Assembly (NCBI RefSeq): GCF_913776015.1
Contig: NZ_CAJYMD010000038.1
Span: 1-43,584, forward strand
Direction of reading: 5' to 3'
Length of the DNA stretch: 43,584 nt
Origin: an uncultured Oxalicibacterium sp.
GTDB lineage: Bacteria; Pseudomonadota; Gammaproteobacteria; Burkholderiales; Burkholderiaceae_D
Below are positions 1 to 8,451 of this stretch, one piece after another. The notes below the pieces were generated by a model that did not search any database, was not told where the DNA came from, and saw only the letters and a program-made list of their open reading frames with translations. Position 1 is the first letter of the stretch. Each line of letters begins with the position of its first letter. The position numbers and the translations under genes are program-made.

Positions 1-2
1 GT

Positions 3-383
3 CTTGCCGGCGAGGTCGGCAAGACGATCGGCGTGACGCGTGGTTCGGTGGAAGATCTGGAATTGTCGAAAGTGGTACCGGCCAACGCGACCGTCAAACG
101 CTATGAAGACAACAACGGCACCATCAGCGCCTTCCTGTCGAACCAAGTGCAACTGGTGGCAACCGGCAACGTGATCGCCGCCGCCATCATCGCCAAGAAT
201 CCGCCGAAAAAACCGGAAACCAAATTCCTCATCAAGGATTCGCCTTGCTACATCGGCATGAACAAGGATGAAACCAAGCTGCAAGCGAAGGTCAACGACA
301 TCCTGTCGCAAATCAAGAAAGACGGTTCGCTGAATACGCTGACCGAAAAATGGCTGGGCCTGCCGCTGCCTGCCAACCTGTAA
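3..383 (+). CDS. Amino-acid ABC transporter substrate-binding protein, C-terminal part
   Basis: This is the C-terminal 126 residues of a periplasmic solute-binding protein of the polar amino-acid family (SBP_bac_3 type); the start lies before the window. The visible part shows the end of lobe 2 and the return to lobe 1. It includes a GKTIGVTRGS strand-turn and the family's usual ending, in which a lysine-rich helix (LQAKVNDILSQIKKDGSLNTL) leads to TEKWLG. By family role it captures an amino acid or derivative in the periplasm and hands it to the permeases encoded next. The gene ends 78 nt before the first permease, in the usual binding protein, permease, permease, ATPase order. The ligand cannot be read from this fragment. 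Confidence 0.9.
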   Translation, partial: LAGEVGKTIGVTRGSVEDLELSKVVPANATVKRYEDNNGTISAFLSNQVQLVATGNVIAAAIIAKNPPKKPETKFLIKDSPCYIGMNKDETKLQAKVNDILSQIKKDGSLNTLTEKWLGLPLPANL

Positions 384-461
384 TCGGGAACCGGCCGTGT
401 CGTGCCTCTTGCGGCACGGCTGTCTCAACTGTCTGCACGTCTGACACAAAGCAAATGCATC

Positions 462-1133
462 ATGGCTTACCAATTTGATTTCGCCTCGACCTTCGACTAC
501 ACCGACATGCTCGTCAAGGGCGTGCTGACCACGGTCGAACTGATCGCCATCGGTGGTGTGATCGGCGTAGCAGTCGGCATCTTCGGTGCCTGGGCCCGCA
601 CGCAAGGCCCACGCTGGCTGCGACCGCTTGTGAGCGCCTATGTCGAGTTAATCCGCAACACCCCGTTCCTGATTCAACTGTTTTTCATTTTCTTCGGTCT
701 GCCCAGCATCGGTGTACAGATCACGGAAATACAAGCTGCCTGTCTGGCAATGATCATCAATCTTGGTGCCTACAGTACCGAAATCATCCGCGCCGGCGTA
801 GTTGCCGTGGCACGCGGACAGATCGAGGCGGGGTTGAGCCTGGCCATGACGCGCATCCAGATTTTCCGTCACATCATCCTGCGACCGGCGCTGCAGAAGA
901 TCTGGCCGGCACTATCGAGCCAGATCGTCATCGTGATGCTGGGTTCGGCAGTCTGTTCGCAGATCGCAGTGGAAGAATTGTCGTTTGCAGCCAACTTCAT
1001 TCAGGGCCGCAACTTCCGCGCGTTTGAAGCGTATCTCATCACGACGGTCATTTATCTGGCACTCGCAATTCTGCTGCGTCAGATCCTGCGACTGATCGAC
1101 ATCACCTTCATTTCCGGCAGGAGAAGCGCATGA
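462..1133 (+). CDS. Polar amino-acid ABC transporter permease 1 (HisM/GltJ/GlnP family)
   Basis: A 223-residue inner-membrane permease of the polar amino-acid uptake family. An early membrane segment (about residues 15-40, VLTTVELIAIGGVIGVAVG) is followed by the family motif ELIRNTPFLIQLFF. The cytoplasmic EAA-type coupling loop is visible as the stretch from IEAGLSLAMT to RPALQ. I chose the ATG at 462 (MAYQFDF) because it fits family length; an in-frame reading extends upstream to 402 but adds a non-hydrophobic leader. The stop overlaps the next start by ATGA, so translation is probably coupled to the second permease, its likely heterodimer partner. Substrate is not determinable here. The downstream amidohydrolases hint at an N-substituted amino acid. 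Confidence 0.9.
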   Translation: MAYQFDFASTFDYTDMLVKGVLTTVELIAIGGVIGVAVGIFGAWARTQGPRWLRPLVSAYVELIRNTPFLIQLFFIFFGLPSIGVQITEIQAACLAMIINLGAYSTEIIRAGVVAVARGQIEAGLSLAMTRIQIFRHIILRPALQKIWPALSSQIVIVMLGSAVCSQIAVEELSFAANFIQGRNFRAFEAYLITTVIYLALAILLRQILRLIDITFISGRRSA

Positions 1134-1786
1134 TTTCGTTTTCGCTCTGGGACATCCTGCGCAACCTGCTGCTGGCAGGGCGCTGGACCGTCGTTCTCTC
1201 ACTGGTCACCTTTGTGCTCGGCGGCATGCTGGGGTTGTGCATCCTGTTCGTACGCACGTCGCGCTTCGGCTTACTGCGTAACACGGCGCGTGTGTACATC
1301 GAGGTTTTTCAGGGCACGCCGCTGCTGATGCAATTGTTTCTCGTGTTCTTCGGCATTGCGCTGTTCGGCATCGAAGTACCGGCCTGGCTGGCTGCCGGCC
1401 TGACGCTGACGCTGTGGAGCGCGTCCTATTTGGCGGAAATCTGGCGCGGTTGCGTCGAAGCGATTCCGCGCGGGCAATGGGAAGCCTCGTCCGTGCTGGC
1501 CATGAACTACTACCAGCAGATGCGTTACGTGGTGTTGCCGCAAGCCTTGCGCATTGCGATTCCGCCGACTATCGGCTTCAGCGTGCAGATCATCAAGGGT
1601 ACGGCGGTGACGTCCATCATCGGCTTTGTCGAATTGTCTAAAGCCGCCACCGTAATTACCAACGCCACCTTCATGCCGTTCACCGTGTATGCCGCCGCCG
1701 GCCTGATGTATTTCATGCTGTGCTGGCCGCTTTCCAAATACAGCCAGTTCCTCGAAAGGAAATTCCATGCCTCTCATCACCATTGA
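1130..1786 (+). CDS. Polar amino-acid ABC transporter permease 2
   Basis: A 218-residue inner-membrane permease paralogous to the preceding gene. It has the motif EVFQGTPLLMQLFLVFFG near residues 55-72 and an EAA loop visible as WEASSVLAMNYYQQMRYVVLPQALR. Several hydrophobic segments span most of the chain. The start ATG overlaps the previous stop (ATGA). The 3' end overlaps the ATPase gene by 20 nt, which gives an unusual His-rich tail (HASHHH) encoded inside that overlap. The two permeases should form the transmembrane channel of one importer. Confidence in the family is high; the amino acid carried is unknown. Confidence 0.9.
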   Translation: MISFSLWDILRNLLLAGRWTVVLSLVTFVLGGMLGLCILFVRTSRFGLLRNTARVYIEVFQGTPLLMQLFLVFFGIALFGIEVPAWLAAGLTLTLWSASYLAEIWRGCVEAIPRGQWEASSVLAMNYYQQMRYVVLPQALRIAIPPTIGFSVQIIKGTAVTSIIGFVELSKAATVITNATFMPFTVYAAAGLMYFMLCWPLSKYSQFLERKFHASHHH

Positions 1787-2498
1787 TAACGTCAAGAAAA
1801 GCTACGGCACCAATCAGGTGCTCAAGGGCATTCGCATGGATATCGAACCGGGCGAAGTGATTGCCATCATCGGCAAGAGCGGCTCCGGCAAGAGCACGCT
1901 GCTGCGTTGTATCAACGGCCTCGAAAGCATCGACGAAGGGGCGATCACGGTTGCCGGTTCACATCTGGGCGATAGCGACCTGCAGTTGCGCAACCTGCGC
2001 CTGAAGGTCGGCATGATCTTCCAGCAGTTCAACCTGTTTCCGCACATGAGCGTCGGCCGCAATGTGATGATCTCGCCGATGATTGTCAAGGGTGTCAGCG
2101 AGAAGGAAGCACGCGAACGCGCGATGAAGAATCTCGCACGCGTCGGGTTGGCCGAAAAATTCGACAGCTTTCCCGATCAGTTGTCGGGCGGCCAGCAGCA
2201 ACGCGTGGCGATTGCACGCGCACTGAGCATGGAGCCGCAAGCCCTACTGTGCGACGAAGTGACCTCGGCACTCGACCCCGAACTGGTCAATGAAGTATTG
2301 AGTGTGGTGCGCAGCCTGGCCGATGAAGGCATGACGCTGATCATGGTCACGCACGAAATGCGCTTCGCGCGCGAAGTCTGCGACCGCGTGGTGTTCATGC
2401 ATCAGGGCAAGGTGCATGAGATTGGCGCACCGGAAACCATTTTCGCCAATCCTTCCACGCCGGAACTCAAGCAGTTCCTCGGCATGACACAACATTGA
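1767..2498 (+). CDS. Polar amino-acid ABC transporter ATP-binding protein (GlnQ/HisP family)
   Basis: A 243-residue ATPase that powers the importer from the cytoplasmic face. Walker A is GKSGSGKST (residues 36-44), the Q-loop is FQQFNLFPH (85-93), the ABC signature is LSGGQQQR (139-146), and Walker B is LLCDEVTSALDPE (160-172). An H-loop follows (MVTHEMRFA). Length is normal for GlnQ-type ATPases. It starts 20 nt inside the permease gene, with a GAAAGGAA ribosome-binding stretch upstream. Its TGA overlaps the ATG of the following hydrolase by one base (TGATG), so transporter and hydrolase are probably translated from one message. Confidence 0.95.
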   Translation: MPLITIDNVKKSYGTNQVLKGIRMDIEPGEVIAIIGKSGSGKSTLLRCINGLESIDEGAITVAGSHLGDSDLQLRNLRLKVGMIFQQFNLFPHMSVGRNVMISPMIVKGVSEKEARERAMKNLARVGLAEKFDSFPDQLSGGQQQRVAIARALSMEPQALLCDEVTSALDPELVNEVLSVVRSLADEGMTLIMVTHEMRFAREVCDRVVFMHQGKVHEIGAPETIFANPSTPELKQFLGMTQH

Positions 2499-3811
2499 TG
2501 CAACACCGAGACACCATGCAAACCCTTTCGCATAGCCTCTCGCAAAACGCGCCGGAGATCGCGGCAGAAATCATGCAGCGCCTGCAGGAGCTGGCGCGAC
2601 ATACAGAGCAGCCCGGCATGATGACGCGTACCTACCTGACGCCTGCACACACAGCAGCAGCCGCGCAGATTGGTGCATGGATGCAGGAAGCCGGCATGCA
2701 CGTGCGGCGCGATGCGGTCGGCAACGTGATCGGCCATTACGCCGCATGCAGCAGCATCAACAACGAGGCACAACCGGCACCGATTCTGATGACAGGCTCG
2801 CACTTCGATACCGTGCGTAACGGCGGCGTCTACGATGGCCTGCTCGGCATCGTCTTGCCGATCAGTTGTGTCGCCGCATGGCACAAGGCGGGTGTACGTT
2901 TTCCCTTTGCCATCGAGATCGTTGCCTTCAGCGAAGAAGAGGGCGTGCGTTTCAAGGCACCGATGCTGGGCAGCCGCGCCATTGCCGGCACCTTCCGCCA
3001 CAGCGTGCTCGAGCATACCGACGAGCATGGCATCAGCATGCAGGATGCCATGCGCGCCGCAGGATTTGACCCGACGACCATCGATGCCTCGGCAGCGAAA
3101 CGCGGCAGCATTGCCGCATTCATCGAAGTGCATATCGAACAGGGGCCGGTCTTGCTGAATGCCGGCTTGCCACTCGGAGTGGTAACCGCAATTTCAGGTG
3201 CCACGCGCTTCATGCTCGAACTGCAAGGGACTGCTGGTCATGCCGGTACCGTACCGATGACGATGCGTCATGATGCTGCAATGGCTGCTGCCGAATTTGC
3301 CCTGTTCGTGGAACGACGTTGCAGTACCGTAGCGGGGCTGGTCGGCACCATCGGGCAATGGCAGGTACCGAACGGCGCCACCAATGTCATCCCCGGCAAG
3401 GCGATTCTTTCGCTGGATGTGCGTGCCGAAGATGATGCGGTACGACTGGCGGCGATTGCCGACCTTGAACAGGAACTCGCCGCCATCTGCAGCCGACGCG
3501 GCATTCGCAGTATGCTGAGCAAGACATACGAAACATCGAGTGCCACCTGCGCGCCTTGGCTCAAACGAGGCTGGCGCCATGCGTTGCAACGCCATGAGCA
3601 GCCAACGCTCGAATTGCCCTCGGGAGCCGGACACGATTCGATGGCAATTGCCGACATCGCCCCGATCGCCATGCTGTTCGTACGCTGCGGCAACGGTGGC
3701 ATCAGCCATCATCCGGATGAAATTCTCGATGCAGCCGATGCCGATATGGCAGCACGCGTCTTCATGGATTTCGTCACGCATTTTCAAATACCGAACCCAA
3801 CGAATCCTTGA
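2498..3811 (+). CDS. Zn-dependent amidohydrolase, AllC / N-carbamoyl-L-amino acid hydrolase / beta-ureidopropionase family
   Basis: A 437-residue cytoplasmic M20/M28-type metallohydrolase that removes a carbamoyl or similar acyl group from an amino acid or ureide. The dinuclear metal site is visible: GSHFDTV (H102, D104), VYDG (D113), FSEEEGVRF (E147/E148), HIEQGP (H212) and the C-terminal GISHHPDE (H404). GHAGTVPM (about 247-254) and SGAGHD (375-380) are typical of the allantoate amidohydrolase/carbamoylase group. The ATG at 2498 overlaps the ATPase stop by one base; a TTG one codon earlier or an ATG at 2516 are alternatives. Linkage to an amino-acid importer suggests it processes the imported compound. 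Which substrate (N-carbamoyl amino acid, ureidoglycine or other) cannot be told from motifs alone. Confidence 0.88.
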   Translation: MQHRDTMQTLSHSLSQNAPEIAAEIMQRLQELARHTEQPGMMTRTYLTPAHTAAAAQIGAWMQEAGMHVRRDAVGNVIGHYAACSSINNEAQPAPILMTGSHFDTVRNGGVYDGLLGIVLPISCVAAWHKAGVRFPFAIEIVAFSEEEGVRFKAPMLGSRAIAGTFRHSVLEHTDEHGISMQDAMRAAGFDPTTIDASAAKRGSIAAFIEVHIEQGPVLLNAGLPLGVVTAISGATRFMLELQGTAGHAGTVPMTMRHDAAMAAAEFALFVERRCSTVAGLVGTIGQWQVPNGATNVIPGKAILSLDVRAEDDAVRLAAIADLEQELAAICSRRGIRSMLSKTYETSSATCAPWLKRGWRHALQRHEQPTLELPSGAGHDSMAIADIAPIAMLFVRCGNGGISHHPDEILDAADADMAARVFMDFVTHFQIPNPTNP

Positions 3812-3875
3812 TAACACCAAATGGACGTCAGGCGATCTATTCATTATTTTTATTACCGAGACACGAAGAACATCG

Positions 3876-5108
3876 ATGGACAAGCAATCATTGAAACAAC
3901 AGGTCGCCGCATGGATCGACGCTCACGCTGCCGAACAGGTGGATTTCCTTGCCAAGGTCGTGCAGTGCCCGTCTGACAATCCACCCGGCAATTGCGCACC
4001 GCATGCGCTCATGACGGCGCAGTTGCTGGAAAACATGCAATTGCCGGTCGAACGCCACGCGGTACCCGATGCCTTTGCGCAAAGTACCGGCTTGCAAAGC
4101 GCCATCAACCTGATCGTGCGCCAGCACTTCGGTGACGGCCCGACCGTTGCACTCAACGCACATGGCGATGTGGTGCCGCCGGGCAGCGGCTGGAGTGTCG
4201 ATCCGTACTCGGCAACGATACGCGATGGCTGGATGATCGGGCGCGGCGCAGCCGTCTCGAAATCCGATTTCGCGACGTATACCTATGCCTTGCGCGCGCT
4301 GAAGGAACTGGGGATACGGCTACGCGGCAACGTGGAATTGCATTTCACCTACGATGAGGAAACCGGCGGACTGGCTGGCCCCGGCTGGCTGCTGGAACAG
4401 GGGCTGACGCGGCCCGATTACGCGGTCTGCGCCGGCTTCTCGTACAACGTCACCACGGCACACAATGGCTGCCTGCATTTGCAAGTCAAGGTACGCGGCG
4501 TTTCCGCACATGCGGCACGTCCGGAAACCGGACACGATGCGCTGGAAGCCGCCACTCGCCTGATGACGGCGCTTTATGCCTATCGCGACACGCTCAAGCA
4601 CCGACAATCAGTAACGCCCGGCATCACCACGCCATCCATCGTGATCGGCACCATCAATGGCGGCATCAATACCAATGTCGTCCCTGACGAAGTCACGCTG
4701 CGCATGGATCGCCGCATCATTCCCGAAGAAAATCCGGAAGAAGTAGAAGCCGAGCTGCGCGAGGTGATCGAAACAGCGATGGCCGATTTACCCGGCATCC
4801 ATTGCGACGTTGAACGCATCCTGCTGGCCGCGCCATTCAAGCCGGTCGGCGATGCCGCACGTCTGCGCGATATCCTGTGCGCGGAAGGATGCGCGGCACT
4901 AGGTGAAATCGTCACACCCATCGGCGTGCCGCTGTATTCAGATGCACGACTTTATGCCGAGGCCGGCATTCCTACCGTGATGTACGGTGCCGGCCCGCGT
5001 ACCCTGCTCGACGCCAATGGCCATCGTGCCGACGAACGCGTGCCGCTGGCAACATTGCCTGTTGCCACCAAGGCGATTGCCTGGATGCTCATCGAATTGC
5101 TGGCGTAA
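3876..5108 (+). CDS. M20 family metallohydrolase (ArgE/DapE-like deacylase)
   Basis: A 410-residue M20 metallohydrolase of the ArgE/DapE/carboxypeptidase G2 superfamily, expected to cleave an amide bond next to a carboxylate. Visible elements are NAHGDVVPPG (H96, D98), DEETGG (D160, E161, E162), the dimerisation lid starting near GVSAHAARPE (H212), YSDARLY (D356) and the terminal NGHRADER (H383). The usual bridging-Asp motif GRGxxDxK reads GRGAAVSKSDFA here, so residue 127 is Val and an Asp sits four positions later (D131). The ATG at 3876 follows a GAAGAA stretch; reading further upstream gives non-homologous sequence. It lies 64 nt after the previous hydrolase and closes the import/hydrolysis operon, which a strong terminator follows. 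Confidence 0.85.
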   Translation: MDKQSLKQQVAAWIDAHAAEQVDFLAKVVQCPSDNPPGNCAPHALMTAQLLENMQLPVERHAVPDAFAQSTGLQSAINLIVRQHFGDGPTVALNAHGDVVPPGSGWSVDPYSATIRDGWMIGRGAAVSKSDFATYTYALRALKELGIRLRGNVELHFTYDEETGGLAGPGWLLEQGLTRPDYAVCAGFSYNVTTAHNGCLHLQVKVRGVSAHAARPETGHDALEAATRLMTALYAYRDTLKHRQSVTPGITTPSIVIGTINGGINTNVVPDEVTLRMDRRIIPEENPEEVEAELREVIETAMADLPGIHCDVERILLAAPFKPVGDAARLRDILCAEGCAALGEIVTPIGVPLYSDARLYAEAGIPTVMYGAGPRTLLDANGHRADERVPLATLPVATKAIAWMLIELLA

Positions 5109-5138
5109 CTGAAAACGTCTGGCTACGATGCAAAATGC

Positions 5139-5175
5139 AAAGGCCGCCATGCATCAATGCATCGCGGCCTTTTTT
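5139..5175 (+). terminator. Rho-independent terminator of the ABC importer/hydrolase operon
   Basis: A perfect 9-bp stem (AAAGGCCGC at 5139-5147 pairing with GCGGCCTTT at 5164-5172) is followed by a T-run to 5175. It lies 31 nt after the M20 gene stop. The loop holds a further TGCAT/ATGCA complement. It is a classic intrinsic terminator on the plus strand. Confidence 0.9.
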
Positions 5176-5211
5176 ACGCAACGACAGCGGCACTGTCGTC
5201 TGCGCAGCAAT

Positions 5212-5271
5212 TCAACGCAACAACAGAACCAGAATCACGATGACCAACAGGGTGCCGATACCGATATACAT
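5212..5271 (-). CDS. 19-residue hydrophobic membrane microprotein
   Basis: A minute reading frame encodes MYIGIGTLLVIVILVLLLR, almost wholly a single membrane span with one C-terminal Arg. On the minus strand a strong AAGGAG Shine-Dalgarno sits 6 nt before the ATG. That spacing, and the uninterrupted hydrophobic coding capacity, are the evidence that it is real. Tiny single-span proteins of this look, like the DUF3309 protein at 30159, are common in Burkholderiales and usually of unknown function. It faces away from the OmpW gene, from which it is about 200 nt distant. I do not recognise a named family. A chance frame is possible, but the ribosome-binding site makes translation likely. Confidence 0.6.
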   Translation of the reverse strand: MYIGIGTLLVIVILVLLLR

Positions 5272-5474
5272 GGCTAACTCCTTGGAATGAACGATGGCCT
5301 CATCAGACCATGATGGCAAAGTGTCACTCTGTTCGATACGCCACATTCGCGGTCAATACGCAACGCTGGTCATGACAGGCATTCTGTTTTTGCAGAGTTC
5401 GTTATAGGATGAACACGCACTGACCCGCCATGATGGCCTGATGCCAGATCACAACAAATAAAAGGAGACAAGCA

Positions 5475-6230
5475 ATGAATCGATTTCCCTTTTCTTATCT
5501 GATTTCCCGCGTTGCCGCCGTCTCAGCCATGTCCGCACTGGCGGCATTTACTTTGCCAGCCACAGCACAGACCGCGGGCAGCAATGTATTGAATATTGGC
5601 TGGTTCCATCTGTACACAGATGATTCGAGCACCCCCTTAACACGTACGTCACCCTCACCACAAACAACCTTTGCCGGTAGCGGCGCAAGTGTTGGTAACG
5701 CAGATACTCTAGGCTTTGCCTATACACGCTTCATCACCGATAACTTTGCTCTGACATTGGATGCGGGTGTCCCACCAAAATTCAAACTCGACGGAGCAGG
5801 AACACTGGCCAGCCGAGGACAGCTAGGCACTGCCAAACAATGGAGTCCTGCCATCGTTGCGAAATGGTTCTTTGGTGCAGCGGAAGATAAATGGCGTCCA
5901 TTTGTCGGTTTGGGTGTCACGCATGTCTGGTACACCGACGTGAAACTCAACAGTTCCTTGACGAACCTCACGACCGGCCAATATCCAGGTGGCGCAACAG
6001 GCAGCACTTCGGCCAACCTGAGCTCGTCTTGGGCCCCCGTCGCCAATGCCGGCGTTACCTACAAGTTGGATGACAAATGGTCGATCAACTTCTCACTATC
6101 GTATATTCCACTTAAAACCGATGCAGAAATCATTGGTCGTAACGCCGCCGGCACAGTTATCACACGCCATACGACAAGCCTGACACTGGACCCTTACGTC
6201 AGCTTCCTCTCAGTGGGCTACAAGTTCTGA
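5475..6230 (+). CDS. OmpW family outer-membrane protein
   Basis: A 251-residue protein with a Sec signal peptide of about 32 residues (hydrophobic stretch ending ATAQT) and the features of the eight-strand OmpW beta-barrel. These are NVLNIGWFHLYTDDSS after the leader, LGFAYTRFITDNFALTLDAG, RPFVGLGVTHVWY, DDKWSINFSLSYIPL and an aromatic C-terminus ending VGYKF, typical for BAM insertion. OmpW barrels form narrow hydrophobic channels for small apolar molecules. AAAGGAG lies 8 nt before the ATG. It is a single-gene unit with its own terminator. Which compound it passes is unknown; the class is frequently stress-regulated. Confidence 0.88.
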   Translation: MNRFPFSYLISRVAAVSAMSALAAFTLPATAQTAGSNVLNIGWFHLYTDDSSTPLTRTSPSPQTTFAGSGASVGNADTLGFAYTRFITDNFALTLDAGVPPKFKLDGAGTLASRGQLGTAKQWSPAIVAKWFFGAAEDKWRPFVGLGVTHVWYTDVKLNSSLTNLTTGQYPGGATGSTSANLSSSWAPVANAGVTYKLDDKWSINFSLSYIPLKTDAEIIGRNAAGTVITRHTTSLTLDPYVSFLSVGYKF

Positions 6231-6245
6231 TTTTCATCATTTCCG

Positions 6246-6275
6246 AAAAAACGGCCGATCCTTCGGCCGTTTTTT
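6246..6275 (+). terminator. Rho-independent terminator after the OmpW-like gene
   Basis: A 13-bp stem, AAAAAACGGCCGA / TCGGCCGTTTTTT, with a TCCT loop. The A-run and T-run on the two sides make it potentially bidirectional. It begins 15 nt after the stop codon. Confidence 0.92.
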
Positions 6276-6436
6276 GTTGGGCCAAATGTTGCGCCACATT
6301 GGATGCAATAGCGCGACGATTTAACAGATTCTTGCATTTCAGCAACGTGTTCGTGCCGTTATATGGTTATGATGAAGCCACACAAGACAGTTCTCTCAGG
6401 ACTGCCCCGTATTCTCGTCTGTGATTGGAAGCAGCA

Positions 6437-8326
6437 ATGAAGCGCATGACCCGCAGCCTTTCCCGTTCTGGCATCGGCACCAGAATCTCCCTTATCGTCT
6501 TTCTTTCCCTTGTCGTGCTGCTTGGCGTCTTCGTGTTCGCAAGTACCAAGGCCACTACGCAATTGCTCGAACAGCGCGCGGTCGATGACATCCTCACCAA
6601 GGGCAGGCTCGTGGCCAGCACGACTGCCGATCTTTCGGTTGCCCGCTCGGCACTGCTCGACCTCAAGGTTGGACAGAATGGCAGCTATCGCGTGATCGAT
6701 TCAGCAGATGGAGCAACACGCGGCACTGTTCTCATCGCTGTAAGCGGCGAGGGCAAGAATGCGCTGGGCGAACAGTCTGCCGATGGTCAAGCACTCATCA
6801 AGACCATGCTGGAACGCAAGAACGGCATGCTCACCTATACGCAGTCAGGCGACGAGCATCTGGCAGCTTTCGCGCTCGTTCCAGAACGCAACTGGCTCAT
6901 CGTCGGCGATACCTTGCGTGACGAACTGACACACGATGCCAACGTGCTACGCAATGTCGCTGCGGCGGCGGCGCTGATCGCGGCACTGCTGCTGAGCCTG
7001 CTGCTGCATGTCACCATCCGCAAGATGCTGTCCGCTCCGCTGGCGCAGGCAACGCAACTCGCACGTCGCATGGCAACCGGCGATCTGACAGCGCGTGTTG
7101 AGCATCACCGACAAGATGAAGTCGGCCACTTGCTAAGCGCCATCAACAGCATCGGGCAAGGCTTGGCCAATGTAGTCTGGCATATCCGTCAGGGCACGGA
7201 ACGCCTGTCGGCCTCCACAAGCGAAATCGCCGCCGGCAATCTGGACCTGTCCTCGCGCACCGAACAACAAGCCAGCTCGCTCGAAGAAACCGCTTCGGCA
7301 ATGGAGCAGATGACGTCCACAGTCAAGGGCAATGCCACCAACGCCACCGAAGCCAACGATCTGGCACGCTCCGCATCGCAAATCGCCGTCAAGGGTGGTC
7401 AGGTAGTTGGGGATGTGGTGCAGACGATGGATTCGATCAACCAGTCGTCCAAACGTATTGTGGACATCATCAGCGTGATCGATGGCATTGCTTTCCAAAC
7501 CAATATTCTCGCGCTCAACGCCGCTGTCGAAGCGGCACGCGCGGGCGAGCAGGGCCGCGGCTTTGCCGTCGTCGCCGGAGAAGTGCGCAGTCTGGCACAA
7601 CGCAGTTCGGCTGCAGCGCGTGAGATCAAGGACTTGATCGAAGACTCGGTCAGCAAGGTACAGAACGGCAGCAAGCTGGTGGCGCATGCAGGCGATACGA
7701 TGAAGGAAGTCGTCAGCAGCATCCAGCGCGTCGATGCGATCATGGCCGAAATCAGCGCTGCCAGCCGCGAGCAAAGCATTGGTATTGAGCAAGTCAATCA
7801 GGCCATTACCGAGATGGATCAGGTCACGCAACAGAATGCGGCACTGGTCGAGGAAGCTGCTGCTGCGGCCGATGCGCTGCAAAACCAGACGACCGAACTG
7901 AACAATGTGGTCGGTGTATTCACGATCAAGACAGGCAGCCACGGTTCGACGCAGGAAGCCGCAGAAATGGTGGAAAAAGCGATCGAAGCCATGCACGAAG
8001 AAGGAATCGAGAAAGCCTTCGCCGACATCAACAACAAGCTCGGCCCGTTCTGCGACCGCGATCTGTATGTCGTCGTCTACGATATGCAAGGCCGCAATCT
8101 GGCGCACGGCGCGAATGCTGCGCTGGTCGGCAAGGACCTGATCGATGCCAAGGATGGTGCCGGCAATCTGTATGTACGCGAACGCATTGCCATCATCGAA
8201 AAGAACGACAAGGGCTGGCAGGATTACCTGTTCCTCAATCCGATCAGCAAGCAGGTCGAAGCAAAATCGATGTACCTGCAACGCTATCGCAATCTGATCG
8301 TCGGTTGCGGGGTCTACAAAACCTGA
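6437..8326 (+). CDS. Methyl-accepting chemotaxis protein with periplasmic Cache-like sensor and extra C-terminal Cache-like domain
   Basis: A 629-residue chemoreceptor. TM1 is at about residues 16-36. A periplasmic single-Cache-like sensor spans about 40-165 ([25 protein letters not shown]), followed by TM2 near 172-195, HAMP to about 250, and the MA signalling domain to about 500. The conserved hairpin tip ([21 protein letters not shown]) shows it couples to CheW/CheA, and Gln/Glu-rich methylation helices are visible ([18 protein letters not shown]). After the coiled coil, about 110 extra residues (about 520-629) resemble a second single-Cache domain ([38 protein letters not shown]). This second domain lies in the cytoplasm. 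I start at ATG 6437 after GGAAG; an in-frame TTG at 6425 is possible. Confidence 0.9.
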   Translation: MKRMTRSLSRSGIGTRISLIVFLSLVVLLGVFVFASTKATTQLLEQRAVDDILTKGRLVASTTADLSVARSALLDLKVGQNGSYRVIDSADGATRGTVLIAVSGEGKNALGEQSADGQALIKTMLERKNGMLTYTQSGDEHLAAFALVPERNWLIVGDTLRDELTHDANVLRNVAAAAALIAALLLSLLLHVTIRKMLSAPLAQATQLARRMATGDLTARVEHHRQDEVGHLLSAINSIGQGLANVVWHIRQGTERLSASTSEIAAGNLDLSSRTEQQASSLEETASAMEQMTSTVKGNATNATEANDLARSASQIAVKGGQVVGDVVQTMDSINQSSKRIVDIISVIDGIAFQTNILALNAAVEAARAGEQGRGFAVVAGEVRSLAQRSSAAAREIKDLIEDSVSKVQNGSKLVAHAGDTMKEVVSSIQRVDAIMAEISAASREQSIGIEQVNQAITEMDQVTQQNAALVEEAAAAADALQNQTTELNNVVGVFTIKTGSHGSTQEAAEMVEKAIEAMHEEGIEKAFADINNKLGPFCDRDLYVVVYDMQGRNLAHGANAALVGKDLIDAKDGAGNLYVRERIAIIEKNDKGWQDYLFLNPISKQVEAKSMYLQRYRNLIVGCGVYKT

Positions 8327-8346
8327 GCCCTGCACCAAACCCAATG

Positions 8347-8380
8347 AAAGCCCGCCTGATCGAACAAGGCGGGCTTTTTT
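8347..8380 (+). terminator. Rho-independent terminator after the chemoreceptor
   Basis: A 10-bp perfect stem, AAAGCCCGCC / GGCGGGCTTT, with an 11-nt loop and six T residues. It lies 20 nt after the receptor stop. Confidence 0.93.
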
Positions 8381-8451
8381 GTCATGCAACGCACAAACAT
8401 GCAGCGCGCCACGTGCTAAGCTGAAACCTCTTCAAGCAGAAGGAGGCGATC

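Noticed and set aside
2402-3133. A 243-codon minus-strand frame over the carbamoylase-like gene
   Set aside because: It is antisense to an intact metallohydrolase; the Cys/His-rich composition is typical of a shadow frame.
5139-8380. Several GC hairpins considered as members of a repeat family
   Set aside because: Each is a separate rho-independent terminator with different stem sequence; they are not copies of a repeat.
7133-8389. A 418-codon open frame on the minus strand across the first chemoreceptor
   Set aside because: It is the mirror of the MA signalling domain; low-complexity DNA with biased codons produces a long antisense frame. It has no family motif or ribosome site.
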